A stretch of DNA of 64,000 nt from Krasilnikovia cinnamomea. GTDB taxonomy: Bacteria; Actinomycetota; Actinomycetes; Mycobacteriales; Micromonosporaceae. A model generated the notes under the pieces. That model saw only the letters and a list, made by a program, of their open reading frames with translations, did not search any database and was not told the DNA's origin. The position numbers and the translations under genes are program-made. Positions 7,777 through 15,995 of the stretch are shown piece after piece. Location: the NCBI RefSeq assembly GCF_004217545.1, contig NZ_SHKY01000001.1:6324001-6388000 (forward strand), given 5' to 3'. Every line of letters begins with the position of its first letter. Within the stretch, counting starts at the first letter, position 1.

Positions 7777-8804
7777 GGTCGACAGGGCCTCCCGTCCTGC
7801 AGCACGGCCCGGCCGGCGGCCAGCACCCGCGCGGTACGCGGGCGATCGTCCAGCGTCTCCTGCAGGTGCTCCACGACCAGATCGATGCTGGCCGGCGGCA
7901 CCTGCCGGGCCGCGAGCACAACGGCCAGCCACGCCACGAACCGCGCGAACAGCGCCTCGTCGTCGACGTACACCGCGGTGGCCAGGAAGGCCATGATGTG
8001 GCCCAGGTCCTCGACGGTCGCCTCCCGCTGCCGACCGGTGTAGCCGCGCATCGGCGGGAACCGTCGCTCCAGGACGCAGAGGGCACCGTCGACCAGGCCG
8101 GGCGTCTCTGTGATCAGCCGGTCGTACTCCTCGTCGGCGAGGAGGTCGAGCCCGGCGTGGGCCGCCCGGGGCGCCGGCCAGTCGTCGAGCACGGCGGCGG
8201 CCTCGACGGCGTCGGCGGCCCACGCGTCGGCCCCGAGGCGGTGTGCCCACCGTGCCGTGTCGCCGAATCCCAGGCCGCCGCACAGGACCGGCACGCCGGC
8301 CTGCCGGGCCGCCGTGATCGACCGGCGGGCGGAGGGCAGGCGGACGGGCAGCGAGAGGCTGAGCAGCACCGCGGCCGGTTCGTGCTGCTGCAGGTACGAC
8401 GTCAGGTGTGCGGCCGGGACGCTGGCCCCCAGGAAGCTCACCGAGAAGCCGCGCAGCCGCAGGGACTCGGCGAGCAGCCGGGCGGGCAAGGCGTGCCACT
8501 CGCCGTCCGGGCAGGCGACCACGAGCAGGTCGGGCCGGGGGTCCGGCCGCTCGCCCGCGGCGCAGACGAGGGTCAGCCGCTCATTGATGTAGCTCGCCAC
8601 ATGTTCCTCGGCCACGGACAGGCGGTTGCGCGCCCACATCTCCCCGAGGGCCGCCTGGACCGGCGCGATCAGGCGCAGCAGGATTTCCTGCGGGCTGGTG
8701 CCGGTGTCGATGAGATGGTGCGCGAGCCGGAACGCGCCCGGTTCATCTGCGGCCAGAACACTCCGGAGCAAAGTCTGATGTTCGGGGTGGGGCGTCTCGA
8801 TCAT
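7773..8804 (-). CDS. Cobalamin (B12)-binding signalling protein, CarH-like sensor without DNA-binding domain
   Basis: This 343-aa protein opens with the four-helix B12-cap module (residues about 10-85) containing W-x9-EH (Trp near 57, EH near 67-68), the motif that packs against the adenosyl group in CarH photoreceptors. A Rossmann-type B12-binding domain follows (about 90-205) with EWHALP, where the His is the expected lower cobalt ligand, and a LSLSLP and GGLGFG pair as in methionine-synthase-type folds; the usual Gly of ExHxxG is Pro. The last 120 residues are helical and unassigned. There is no MerR DNA-binding domain. The gene overlaps the phosphatase gene by ATGA and has GAGGAGGAG upstream. 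It could sense light or B12 and control the adjacent phosphatase (inference). Confidence 0.78.
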   Translation of the reverse strand: MIETPHPEHQTLLRSVLAADEPGAFRLAHHLIDTGTSPQEILLRLIAPVQAALGEMWARNRLSVAEEHVASYINERLTLVCAAGERPDPRPDLLVVACPDGEWHALPARLLAESLRLRGFSVSFLGASVPAAHLTSYLQQHEPAAVLLSLSLPVRLPSARRSITAARQAGVPVLCGGLGFGDTARWAHRLGADAWAADAVEAAAVLDDWPAPRAAHAGLDLLADEEYDRLITETPGLVDGALCVLERRFPPMRGYTGRQREATVEDLGHIMAFLATAVYVDDEALFARFVAWLAVVLAARQVPPASIDLVVEHLQETLDDRPRTARVLAAGRAVLQDGRPCRP

Positions 8805-10126
8805 CGTGCTCCTCCTCGAGGCGCAACGGCCGGCTGCGCCCGTACGACGAGAATGGCGATGTCGTCGTGGTAGGCCCCGGTCAGCCAGTCGACGACGCGT
8901 TGCTCGATCCGCTCCGCCACCACGGCGGCCGGCGCGCCGGCGTAGTCGGCCAGCAGCGTGGCAAGCCGGTCCGGGCCGAACATCGCCCCCGATGGTCCAC
9001 GGGCCTCGGTCACCCCGTCGGTGTACAGGACGCAGGTCTCGCCGGGGGCGAGCCAGACGACGGCTTCCGCGAACGTCCCTGGCACGTCGGCGCCGAGCAT
9101 CATGCCGCCGATCCGCACCGCCTCCACCTCGCCGGTCCGCCGCACCACCAAGGGCGGCAGGTGACCGCCGGCCGCCAGTCGCAGCAGGACCGCCCCGCCG
9201 GGCGTCGCCCGCGCCGAGCCGACGACCACCGTGGCGAACTGGGTGGCCGCCGCACTGTTGAGGTCGAAGGAGGCGTCGTTGAGCACGGCGAGGATGTCCA
9301 GCGGCTGCTCGGTGACCCGGCGCAGCATCCGAAGGGCCTGCCGGAGCTGGCCGCCGGCCACCGCCGCGTCGACGCCCTTGCCGCAGACGTCGCCGAGGAT
9401 GCACAGGACACCACCGTCGGCGAGCGGTTCGACGTGTACGACGTCGCCGCTCATGTGCATCGCCTCGCGGGCCGGACGGTACGCCGTCGCCAGGTCGAGG
9501 CCGGCGACGGGCGGCGGCGCGGCGGGCCGCAGCGTCGCGCGCAGGGCGTCGGCGACCCGGACCTGATCCCGGTAGAGCAGGGCCGCCGTCACGGCGCGGC
9601 CGACCGGCTCGGCGTACCGGATGGCCAGGGAGTTGTCGGCGTCGTCGAAGGCCGGGCGGTTCGCCTCGCGCAGCAGCACCAGCACGCCCTGGCACAGGTG
9701 GTCGCACGGCAGCCGGACGACCACCCCGTGCCCGTGGCGCTCGGTGCCGTCGGGGAGGCCCCACCGGCCGGAGCGCACCGGCCGCACCCAGGGCCCGTCC
9801 GCGACGGCGAGCGCGGACCGGATCCAGTCCGGCAGGACGACCGGCGGCTGCTCCGCCGACCGGACCGGCATCCGTTCCGGCCCGTTCCCCGCCGTCCGGG
9901 CGTCCGTCGTCCACCAGTGGGCCCGCTGCGGTCCGGTCACGAGGACGAGTGCCGCGGTCCCGGCCAGCACGGGAACCGGCAGCCAGACGGCGGCGCGAGC
10001 GCTGCGGTGCAGGCTGAGCGAGCGCCCGAGCATCCGGTACGCCGCCAGGAGGAAGTCCCGCGGCGGCGCGGGCGCGTCCCCGGTGCGGTCGCTCGCGCCG
10101 TGCCCAGGGACGAGAGCAGGATCCAT
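8801..10126 (-). CDS. SpoIIE/RsbU-type PP2C phosphatase with N-terminal GAF-like region
   Basis: This 441-aa protein has an N-terminal segment with one hydrophobic stretch (VWLPVPVLAGTAALVLVTG), a GAF-like domain (about residues 90-200) and a C-terminal PP2C domain (about 225-435). Metal-binding acids appear in SGDVVHV, ILGDVCGKGV, CVLYTDGVTEA and YHDDIAILV. Such phosphatases dephosphorylate STAS anti-sigma antagonists in partner-switching pathways. The frame extends further upstream, but the ATG at 10126 begins 4 bp after the stop of the STAS-HATPase gene and starts the homologous region. Its stop overlaps the start of the B12-binding protein gene. Confidence 0.88.
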   Translation of the reverse strand: MDPALVPGHGASDRTGDAPAPPRDFLLAAYRMLGRSLSLHRSARAAVWLPVPVLAGTAALVLVTGPQRAHWWTTDARTAGNGPERMPVRSAEQPPVVLPDWIRSALAVADGPWVRPVRSGRWGLPDGTERHGHGVVVRLPCDHLCQGVLVLLREANRPAFDDADNSLAIRYAEPVGRAVTAALLYRDQVRVADALRATLRPAAPPPVAGLDLATAYRPAREAMHMSGDVVHVEPLADGGVLCILGDVCGKGVDAAVAGGQLRQALRMLRRVTEQPLDILAVLNDASFDLNSAAATQFATVVVGSARATPGGAVLLRLAAGGHLPPLVVRRTGEVEAVRIGGMMLGADVPGTFAEAVVWLAPGETCVLYTDGVTEARGPSGAMFGPDRLATLLADYAGAPAAVVAERIEQRVVDWLTGAYHDDIAILVVRAQPAVAPRGGAR

Positions 10127-10130
10127 GGTG

Positions 10131-10907
10131 TTACTCGGCGCGCGGCGGCATGGCGTACGTGAGCAGCACGGTGGTGCCCCCGGGCCCGGTGTCGATGTCG
10201 ACCCGCTCGCAGATCTGGCGGGCCAGCCACAGGCCGGCGGAGCGGACCCGGCCCGGGCGCGGACGAAGGTTCCCCGTTCGGTGCTGGCGCGGTATGCCGG
10301 GGCCCTGGTCGGTGATCCGCAGGACCAGCCGCTCACCCTGGCGTTCGACGTCGATGGTCCCCCGGCCACCACCGTGGAGCACCGCGTTGGTCATGATCTC
10401 GCTCGCGGCGAGCACCAGCCGGTACCGATCGAAGCCGGACAGGCCGCAGCTCGTGGCATAGCTCCACAGGCGGTCGCGGATCGCCTGGATGCCCTGCCGG
10501 TCGAACGGCTCGTCCAGGACATGAACGGCGGACGCGGCGGCACCGGGGACCTCCTCGGCCGCGCCGGTGTCCGGTCCGTCGCCAGCCTCGGCCGGTGGCA
10601 GACCGAACAGCGTGGTCAGTCCCGCCATGTGCAGATGCTGCCGGATCTCGGGAGACGCTCCCCGCACCTGGAACTCGGCGCCGGACCGGACGGCCAGCCG
10701 CCGGGCGAGGACGAGCAGGGCGACGCCTGAGGAGTCCAGTGCGGTGACCTCGGTCAGGTCCATCTGCAACCGTGTACCGCGTGCGGCCTTCATCGCCTGT
10801 TCCACCTGCGACAACACCTCGTCGTGCCGCACCATGACCACCGTTGCGGCGAGCGCGACGCGTACCGTGCCGTCCACGACGATGTCGATCTGCGCTGGAC
10901 GGTCCAT
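10131..10907 (-). CDS. STAS anti-sigma antagonist fused to HATPase anti-sigma kinase
   Basis: This 258-aa fusion joins a STAS domain (residues about 8-100) that keeps the phosphorylatable Ser in TALDSSGV to an RsbW-like GHKL ATPase domain (about 130-255) with the N box (AASEIMTNAVLHGG) and G1 box (DQGPGIP). The two partners are normally separate proteins; the fusion suggests phosphorylation in cis or a scaffold. The ATG at 10907 has GGAAGGAGG upstream. It is the first gene of the leftward operon with the phosphatase, the B12-binding protein and a small membrane protein. The target sigma factor is not in the window. Confidence 0.87.
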   Translation of the reverse strand: MDRPAQIDIVVDGTVRVALAATVVMVRHDEVLSQVEQAMKAARGTRLQMDLTEVTALDSSGVALLVLARRLAVRSGAEFQVRGASPEIRQHLHMAGLTTLFGLPPAEAGDGPDTGAAEEVPGAAASAVHVLDEPFDRQGIQAIRDRLWSYATSCGLSGFDRYRLVLAASEIMTNAVLHGGGRGTIDVERQGERLVLRITDQGPGIPRQHRTGNLRPRPGRVRSAGLWLARQICERVDIDTGPGGTTVLLTYAMPPRAE

Positions 10908-11130
10908 ACGACCGCCTCCTTCCAGCGACCCGTGAGGCCACGCTCGCGCGACACCGGTCCCACCGGCGGACCGGGGGTGCGAGGCTCCGCCCTACCGGCC
11001 TCCTGCCGGCGCTTCTCGGCATGTTTCCACGCTACGAGGCAAAGCCCAAGAGCACCCGGTCCATCGTGGACCCGCTCGCCGGGCCGCACCCGGGTGGGGG
11101 TCGCCCTTGGTGATCAGCCCGGTCCGCGGC

Positions 11131-12141
11131 TCACGGCATCGCCGGGATGATGTGCTCGCCGTACGCGGCGAGTGTCTGCTCCTTGGCGTCGTGCTGCAGG
11201 TAGACGGCGAACTGGTCGACGCCGAGGTCCTTGAGCTCGGACAGCCGCTTGTGGTGGTTCTCGACGGGGCCGAGCACGCAGAACCGGTCGACCACCTCGT
11301 CCGGCACGAACGTGGCGTGTGAGTTCCCGGCCCGGCCGTGTTCGGCGTAGTCGTAGCCCCGGCGCTCCTTGATGTAGTCGGTCAGCACCTGCGGCACCGC
11401 GCCGTCGCCGCCGTAGCGGGCGACGATGTCCGCGACGTGGTTGCCGACCATGCCCCCGAACCAGCGGGTCTGGTCCCGCTGGTGGGCGATGTCGTCGCCC
11501 ACGTAGGCGGGCGCGGCCACGCAGAACTTGATCGCCTGCGGGTCGCGTCCGGCCTTCGCGGCCGCCGCGCGGACCGCCTTGATCATCCATTCCGCGATGT
11601 CCGGGTCGGCGAGCTGCAGGATGTAGCCGTCACCCACCTCGCCGGCCACGGCCAGAGCCTTGGGACCGTACGCGGCCACCCACACGTCGAGCCGGCTGTC
11701 CGGCGCCCACGCGAACCGCAACTGCTGGCCGCGCAAGGTGACCTCTTCGCCGTTGCCCAGCCCTTTGATCACCTGTACGGCCTCCCGCAACTGCGCGAGG
11801 GTCTGCGGCTGCGCGCCGAGCACCCGCAGCGCCGAGTCGCCCCGGCCGATGCCACAGATGGTGCGGTTGCCGTACATCTCGTTGAGCGTGGCGAACAGCG
11901 AGGCGGTGACCGTCCAGTCGCGGGTGCCGGGGTTGGTCACCATCGGTCCGACGACGACGCGCGACGTGGAGTCCAGGATCTTGGAGTAGATGACGAACGG
12001 CTCCTGCCAGAGCACGTGCGAGTCGAACGTCCACACGTGGCTGAACCCGGCGGCGTCCGCCTTCTTCGCCAGCGCGACCACGTCCATGGCGGGCGGGTCG
12101 TTCTGCAGGACGACTCCGATGTCCATGCTCTTGGCAGCCAT
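11131..12141 (-). CDS. F420-dependent LLM-class oxidoreductase (TIGR03842-like)
   Basis: This 336-aa protein is a luciferase-like TIM-barrel flavin/F420 oxidoreductase. DIGVVLQNDPP at the start, GFSHVWTFDSHVLWQEPF and RTICGIGRGDSALRVLG are the diagnostic stretches of a subfamily found with hydantoinase genes in actinobacteria. It lies 3 bp after the methylmalonate-semialdehyde dehydrogenase gene and is the last gene of the pyrimidine-catabolic operon. The role is not established; it might supply the reduction of uracil/thymine that dihydropyrimidine dehydrogenase performs elsewhere, since no such gene is present here, or act on a related heterocycle. Confidence 0.82.
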   Translation of the reverse strand: MAAKSMDIGVVLQNDPPAMDVVALAKKADAAGFSHVWTFDSHVLWQEPFVIYSKILDSTSRVVVGPMVTNPGTRDWTVTASLFATLNEMYGNRTICGIGRGDSALRVLGAQPQTLAQLREAVQVIKGLGNGEEVTLRGQQLRFAWAPDSRLDVWVAAYGPKALAVAGEVGDGYILQLADPDIAEWMIKAVRAAAAKAGRDPQAIKFCVAAPAYVGDDIAHQRDQTRWFGGMVGNHVADIVARYGGDGAVPQVLTDYIKERRGYDYAEHGRAGNSHATFVPDEVVDRFCVLGPVENHHKRLSELKDLGVDQFAVYLQHDAKEQTLAAYGEHIIPAMP

Positions 12142-12144
12142 TGC

Positions 12145-13626
12145 TCACCGCACTTTCGGGAAGCCGAGGTCGACCTCGGAGGTGGCGGGGTCGGGCCAGC
12201 GGGAGGTGACGACCTTGCCGCGGGTGTAGAACTGGATGCCGTCAGGGCCGTACATGTGCAGGTCGCCGAAGAGCGAGGACTTCCAGCCGCCGAAGCTGTA
12301 GTAGGCGACAGGGACCGGCACCGGCACGTTGACGCCGACCATTCCGCACACGGCGTCGTACTGGAACTGGCGGGCCGCGCCGCCGTCGCGGGTGAAGATG
12401 GCGCACCCGTTGCCGAACTCGTTGGCGTTGACCAGACGCAGCGCCTCGTCGTACGTGCCGACCCGCACCACCGACAGCACCGGTCCGAAGATCTCGTCGG
12501 TGTACAGCGGCGAATCGGTCGGCACCTTGTCCACCAGGGACGCGCCGAGGAAGAAGCCCGGCCCCCGCGCGATCGGCGCGTCGCGGCCGTCGACCACGAT
12601 CTCGACGCCGTCGTGGTCGAGATACGCCGCGACCTTGTCGCGGTGCTCGCGGCTGATCAGCGGGCCCATCTCGGCCGACGGGTCGGTGGCGGGGCCGACC
12701 GCGATCCGGCCGATCCGCTCCTGGATCGCCGCGACCAGCGGGTCGGCGCTGCCGCCGACCGCCACCACGACCGAGATGGCCATGCAGCGCTCGCCCGCCG
12801 AGCCGTACCCGGCTGAGACCGCGGCATCGGCGGCCGCGGCGATGTCCGCGTCGGGCAGCACGACCATGTGGTTCTTCGCGCCGCCGAGGGCCTGCACCCG
12901 CTTTCCGGCGGCGGTGCCGCGCTGGTAGATCGACTTCGCCACCGGGGTGGAGCCGACGAAACTGAGCGCCTGCACGTCCGGGTGGGCGATGAGCGCCTCC
13001 ACCGCCTCGACGTCGCCCTGGACCACGTTGAACACGCCGTCCGGCAGCCCGGCCTGGTGCAGCAGGTCGGCCAGCAGCAGCGACACCGACGGGTCCTTCT
13101 CGCTGGGTTTGAGCACGAACGTGTTGCCGCAGACCAGCGCGTTGGCGAACATCCACATCGGCACCATGGCGGGGAAGTTGAACGGGGTGATCCCGGCGAC
13201 CACGCCCAGCGGCTGCCGGATCGAGTACACGTCCACGCCGTTCGACGCCTGCTCGCTGTAGCCGCCCTTGAGCAGGTGCGGCGCCCCGGTGGCGAACTCG
13301 ATGTTCTCCAGGCCCCGGGCCACCTCACCCTCGGCGTCGGCCACGGTCTTGCCGTGTTCGGCGCTGACCAGCGACGCGATCTCCTTGCGGTTCGCGTCGA
13401 CCAGCTCACGGAAGCGGAACATCACCTCGGCGCGGCGGCTCAGCGACTGCGCCCGCCACCCCGGGTACGCGGCCAGCGCGGTCGCCACGGCCGCGTCGGT
13501 CTCGGCCGCTGTGGCGGCGACCACGTACGCCTGCTGCTCGCCGGTCGCCGGGTCCCACACGGGCAGCTGTCGTCCGCTCGTACCCGGAACGGTCTTGCCG
13601 TTGATCCAATTCTCGATCGCGCGCAT
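12145..13626 (-). CDS. mmsA: CoA-acylating methylmalonate-semialdehyde dehydrogenase
   Basis: This 493-aa protein of the aldehyde dehydrogenase superfamily has the catalytic Cys in GSAGERCMAIS, the NAD-binding GSTPVAKSIY stretch and the FNFPAMVPMWMFA signature of CoA-dependent MMSDH. It oxidises malonate semialdehyde or methylmalonate semialdehyde to acetyl-CoA or propionyl-CoA, the last step of beta-alanine and beta-aminoisobutyrate breakdown and of valine or inositol catabolism. It sits 9 bp after the dihydropyrimidinase gene, so the uracil/thymine route is the natural reading. GAGGGGGGC precedes the ATG. Confidence 0.92.
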   Translation of the reverse strand: MRAIENWINGKTVPGTSGRQLPVWDPATGEQQAYVVAATAAETDAAVATALAAYPGWRAQSLSRRAEVMFRFRELVDANRKEIASLVSAEHGKTVADAEGEVARGLENIEFATGAPHLLKGGYSEQASNGVDVYSIRQPLGVVAGITPFNFPAMVPMWMFANALVCGNTFVLKPSEKDPSVSLLLADLLHQAGLPDGVFNVVQGDVEAVEALIAHPDVQALSFVGSTPVAKSIYQRGTAAGKRVQALGGAKNHMVVLPDADIAAAADAAVSAGYGSAGERCMAISVVVAVGGSADPLVAAIQERIGRIAVGPATDPSAEMGPLISREHRDKVAAYLDHDGVEIVVDGRDAPIARGPGFFLGASLVDKVPTDSPLYTDEIFGPVLSVVRVGTYDEALRLVNANEFGNGCAIFTRDGGAARQFQYDAVCGMVGVNVPVPVPVAYYSFGGWKSSLFGDLHMYGPDGIQFYTRGKVVTSRWPDPATSEVDLGFPKVR

Positions 13627-13635
13627 GCGCCCCCC

Positions 13636-15036
13636 TCAGAGCAGGTAGTCGGAAAGGCCGCGCTTGAGGAAACGGCCGTGACCGGCCCGGCCGGTGTAGG
13701 TGCCGCCCCGCGCGACGACCGTGCCGCGGGACAGGACCGTGTCCACGCCGCCGTCGATCTCCCAGCCCTCCCACGCGGAGTGGTCCATGTTCATGTGGTG
13801 CGTCTCGACGCTGATCCGGGTGTGCGCGTTCGGGTCGTAGACGACGATGTCGGCGTCCGAGCCGGGCGCGATGACGCCCTTCCTCGGGTACAGGCCGAAC
13901 ATCCGGGCGGGCGTGGTGGCGATGGTCTCGACCCAGCGGGCCAGCGAGAGCTTGCCGTCCACGACACCCTGGTAGAGCAGGTCGACGCGGTGCTCGACGC
14001 CGCCGATCCCGTTCGGGATCTTCGAGAAGTCGCCGAGCCCGAGTTCCTTCTGGTCCTTCATGCAGAACGGGCAGTGGTCGGTGGAGACCACGGACAGGTC
14101 ATTGGTACGCAGGCCCTGCCACAGGTCGGCGCGGTGGCTCTGTTTGCCCGAGCGCAGCGGCGTCGAGCAGACCCACTTGGCGCCCTCGAAGCCCGGTGCG
14201 CCGAGCTGGTCCTCCAGGGTCAGGTAGAGGTACTGCGGGCAGGTCTCGGCGAACACGTTGCGGCCCAGGTCACGGGCCGCCTTCACTTGTTCAAGGGCCT
14301 TGGACGCGGACAGGTGCACGATGTAGAGCGGGCAGTCGGCGGCCACCGCGGCCAGCCAGATCGCCCGGCTGGTCGCCTCGGCCTCCAGCTCCTGCGGCCG
14401 GGTCAGGCCGTGGAAGATCGGGTCGGTCTCGCCGCGCTGCAGGGCCTGCTGGACCAGCACGTCGATGGCCGGGCCGTTCTCCGCATGCATCATGATCATC
14501 GAGCCGTTGCTCCGGGCCTTCTGCATCGCCCGCAAGATCTGCCCGTCGTCGCTGTAGAACACCCCGGGGTACGCCATGAACAGCTTGAAGCTGCTGATGC
14601 CCTCGTCGGTGACCAGCCGGTCCATGGCCTTGAGCGACTCGTCGTCGACGCCGCCGAGGATCATGTGGAACGCGTAGTCGATGTGGCAGTTGCCGTCGGC
14701 CTTGGCGTGCCAGGCGGCCAGGCTGTCGTGCACGACCTCGCCGTAGCGCTGGACCGCGAAGTCGATGATCGTGGTGGTGCCGCCGATCGCCGCCGCCCGG
14801 GTGCCGGTGTCGAACGTGTCGCTGGCCTCGGTGCCGCCGAACGGCAGCTGCATGTGGGTGTGCGCGTCGATGGCGCCGGGGATGACGTACTTGCCGGTGG
14901 CGTCGATGGTCTCGACGTCGGCCGGGCCCCGGCCGGGTGCGTACAGCGCGGCGATCGTCTCGCCGTCGACCAGCACGTCGGCGTGGCTCGCTCCGCTGGG
15001 GCCGATGACCAGGCCGCCCTTGATCAGAATGGTCAC
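13636..15036 (-). CDS. hydA: Dihydropyrimidinase (D-hydantoinase)
   Basis: This 466-aa cyclic amidohydrolase opens dihydrouracil or dihydrothymine to N-carbamoyl-beta-amino acids. Metal ligands appear as DAHTHMQLPFGG, the carbamylated Lys region as SSFKLFMAYPG, and later ligands in MMHAENG, IVHLSASKAL and STDHCPF. GTG at 15036 overlaps the stop of the beta-ureidopropionase gene (GTGA), which fixes the start even though the frame is open far upstream. Length and motifs match bacterial dihydropyrimidinases. It is the second gene of the leftward operon. Confidence 0.93.
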   Translation of the reverse strand: MTILIKGGLVIGPSGASHADVLVDGETIAALYAPGRGPADVETIDATGKYVIPGAIDAHTHMQLPFGGTEASDTFDTGTRAAAIGGTTTIIDFAVQRYGEVVHDSLAAWHAKADGNCHIDYAFHMILGGVDDESLKAMDRLVTDEGISSFKLFMAYPGVFYSDDGQILRAMQKARSNGSMIMMHAENGPAIDVLVQQALQRGETDPIFHGLTRPQELEAEATSRAIWLAAVAADCPLYIVHLSASKALEQVKAARDLGRNVFAETCPQYLYLTLEDQLGAPGFEGAKWVCSTPLRSGKQSHRADLWQGLRTNDLSVVSTDHCPFCMKDQKELGLGDFSKIPNGIGGVEHRVDLLYQGVVDGKLSLARWVETIATTPARMFGLYPRKGVIAPGSDADIVVYDPNAHTRISVETHHMNMDHSAWEGWEIDGGVDTVLSRGTVVARGGTYTGRAGHGRFLKRGLSDYLL

Positions 15037-15872
15037 GGGTTCACCAGCCCCTGGTAGCTGTCCGGGCGGCGGTCGCGGTAGAACTGCCAGCGGTCGCGGA
15101 CGGTGCCCAGCAGGCTCATGTCGAGGTCGCGGACGACCAGCTCCGGGTTGTGCGTGTCGGCGACCTCGCCGACGAACCTGCCCTCCGGGTCGACGAAGTA
15201 CGACTGGCCGTAGAAGTCGTTGTCGCCGAGGTCCTCGATGCCGGTCCGGTTGATGGCGCCGACGAAGTACTCGTTGGCGACCGCGCTGGCGGGCTGCTCC
15301 AGTTGCCACAGGTAGCTGGAGAGGCCGCGGCTGGTGGCGGACGGGTTGAAGACGATCTGGGCGCCGTTCAGGCCGAGGGCGCGCCAGCCTTCGGGGAAGT
15401 GCCGGTCGTAGCAGATGTACACGCCGACCTTGCCGACCGCGGTGTCGAACACCGGATAGCCGAGGTTGCCGGGCCGGAAGTAGAACTTCTCCCAGAACCC
15501 CTTGACCTGCGGGATGTGGTGCTTGCGGTACTTGCCGAGGTACGAGCCGTCGGCGTCGACGACGGCCGCGGTGTTGTAGAGGACGCCCGGCTGCTCCTGC
15601 TCGTACATGGGCAGGACCATCACCATGCCGAGTTCGGCGGCGAGAGCCTGGAAACGCTCGGTGGTGGGGCCGGGGATCGCCTCGGCGTACTCGTAGAACT
15701 TCGCGTCCTGGACCTGGCAGAAGTACGGGCCGTAGAAGAGCTCCTGGAAGCAGATCACCTTCGCGCCCTGCGCGGCCGCTTCGCGGGCGTAGTCCTCGTG
15801 CGCTTTGATCATCGATTCCTTGTCGCCCGTCCAGTTGGTCTGGACGAGAGCGGCCCGAACGACACCGGTCAT
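15033..15872 (-). CDS. Beta-ureidopropionase / N-carbamoyl amide hydrolase (nitrilase superfamily)
   Basis: This 279-aa nitrilase-fold enzyme hydrolyses N-carbamoyl-beta-alanine or N-carbamoyl-beta-aminoisobutyrate to the beta-amino acid, CO2 and ammonia. The triad is visible: Glu in CFQELFYGPYF, Lys in LGKYRKHHIPQ and Cys in VYICYDRHFPEG. The ATG at 15872 has GAGGAGGGG eight bases upstream; the much longer open frame beyond it is a shadow of the MocR and aminotransferase genes. It is the first gene of the operon, transcribed away from the MocR regulator. Confidence 0.92.
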   Translation of the reverse strand: MTGVVRAALVQTNWTGDKESMIKAHEDYAREAAAQGAKVICFQELFYGPYFCQVQDAKFYEYAEAIPGPTTERFQALAAELGMVMVLPMYEQEQPGVLYNTAAVVDADGSYLGKYRKHHIPQVKGFWEKFYFRPGNLGYPVFDTAVGKVGVYICYDRHFPEGWRALGLNGAQIVFNPSATSRGLSSYLWQLEQPASAVANEYFVGAINRTGIEDLGDNDFYGQSYFVDPEGRFVGEVADTHNPELVVRDLDMSLLGTVRDRWQFYRDRRPDSYQGLVNP

Positions 15873-15923
15873 GGAGCAGCCCCTCCTCGTGATCGTCCGA
15901 CCTCTTGTCGTCCGCTCCTCGGC

Positions 15924-15977
15924 TTGACATCGGGGCCGGATACCGTAGGACACTACGACACAGATTCCGGCGTACAA
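15924..15977. promoter_or_regulatory. Overlapping divergent promoters with palindrome (MocR operator candidate)
   Basis: Rightward: TTGACA (15924-15929), a 16-nt spacer and TAGGAC (15946-15951) lie before the MocR gene. Leftward: TTGTAC (15977-15972), a 16-nt spacer and TAGTGT (15955-15950) lie before the ureidopropionase gene. Both -10 regions sit inside CGTAG-GACA-CTACG (15944-15957), a 5-bp-arm palindrome. CTAC is repeated at 15983 and 15989. A regulator bound here could control both directions. Confidence 0.5.
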
Positions 15978-15995
15978 AGACCCTACTGCTACAGA

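Noticed and set aside
10908..11130. CACCCGGGTG palindrome and G/C runs between the partner-switch operon and the LLM gene
   Set aside because: Short palindromes of this kind are expected at this GC content; no promoter or terminator reading was clear enough.
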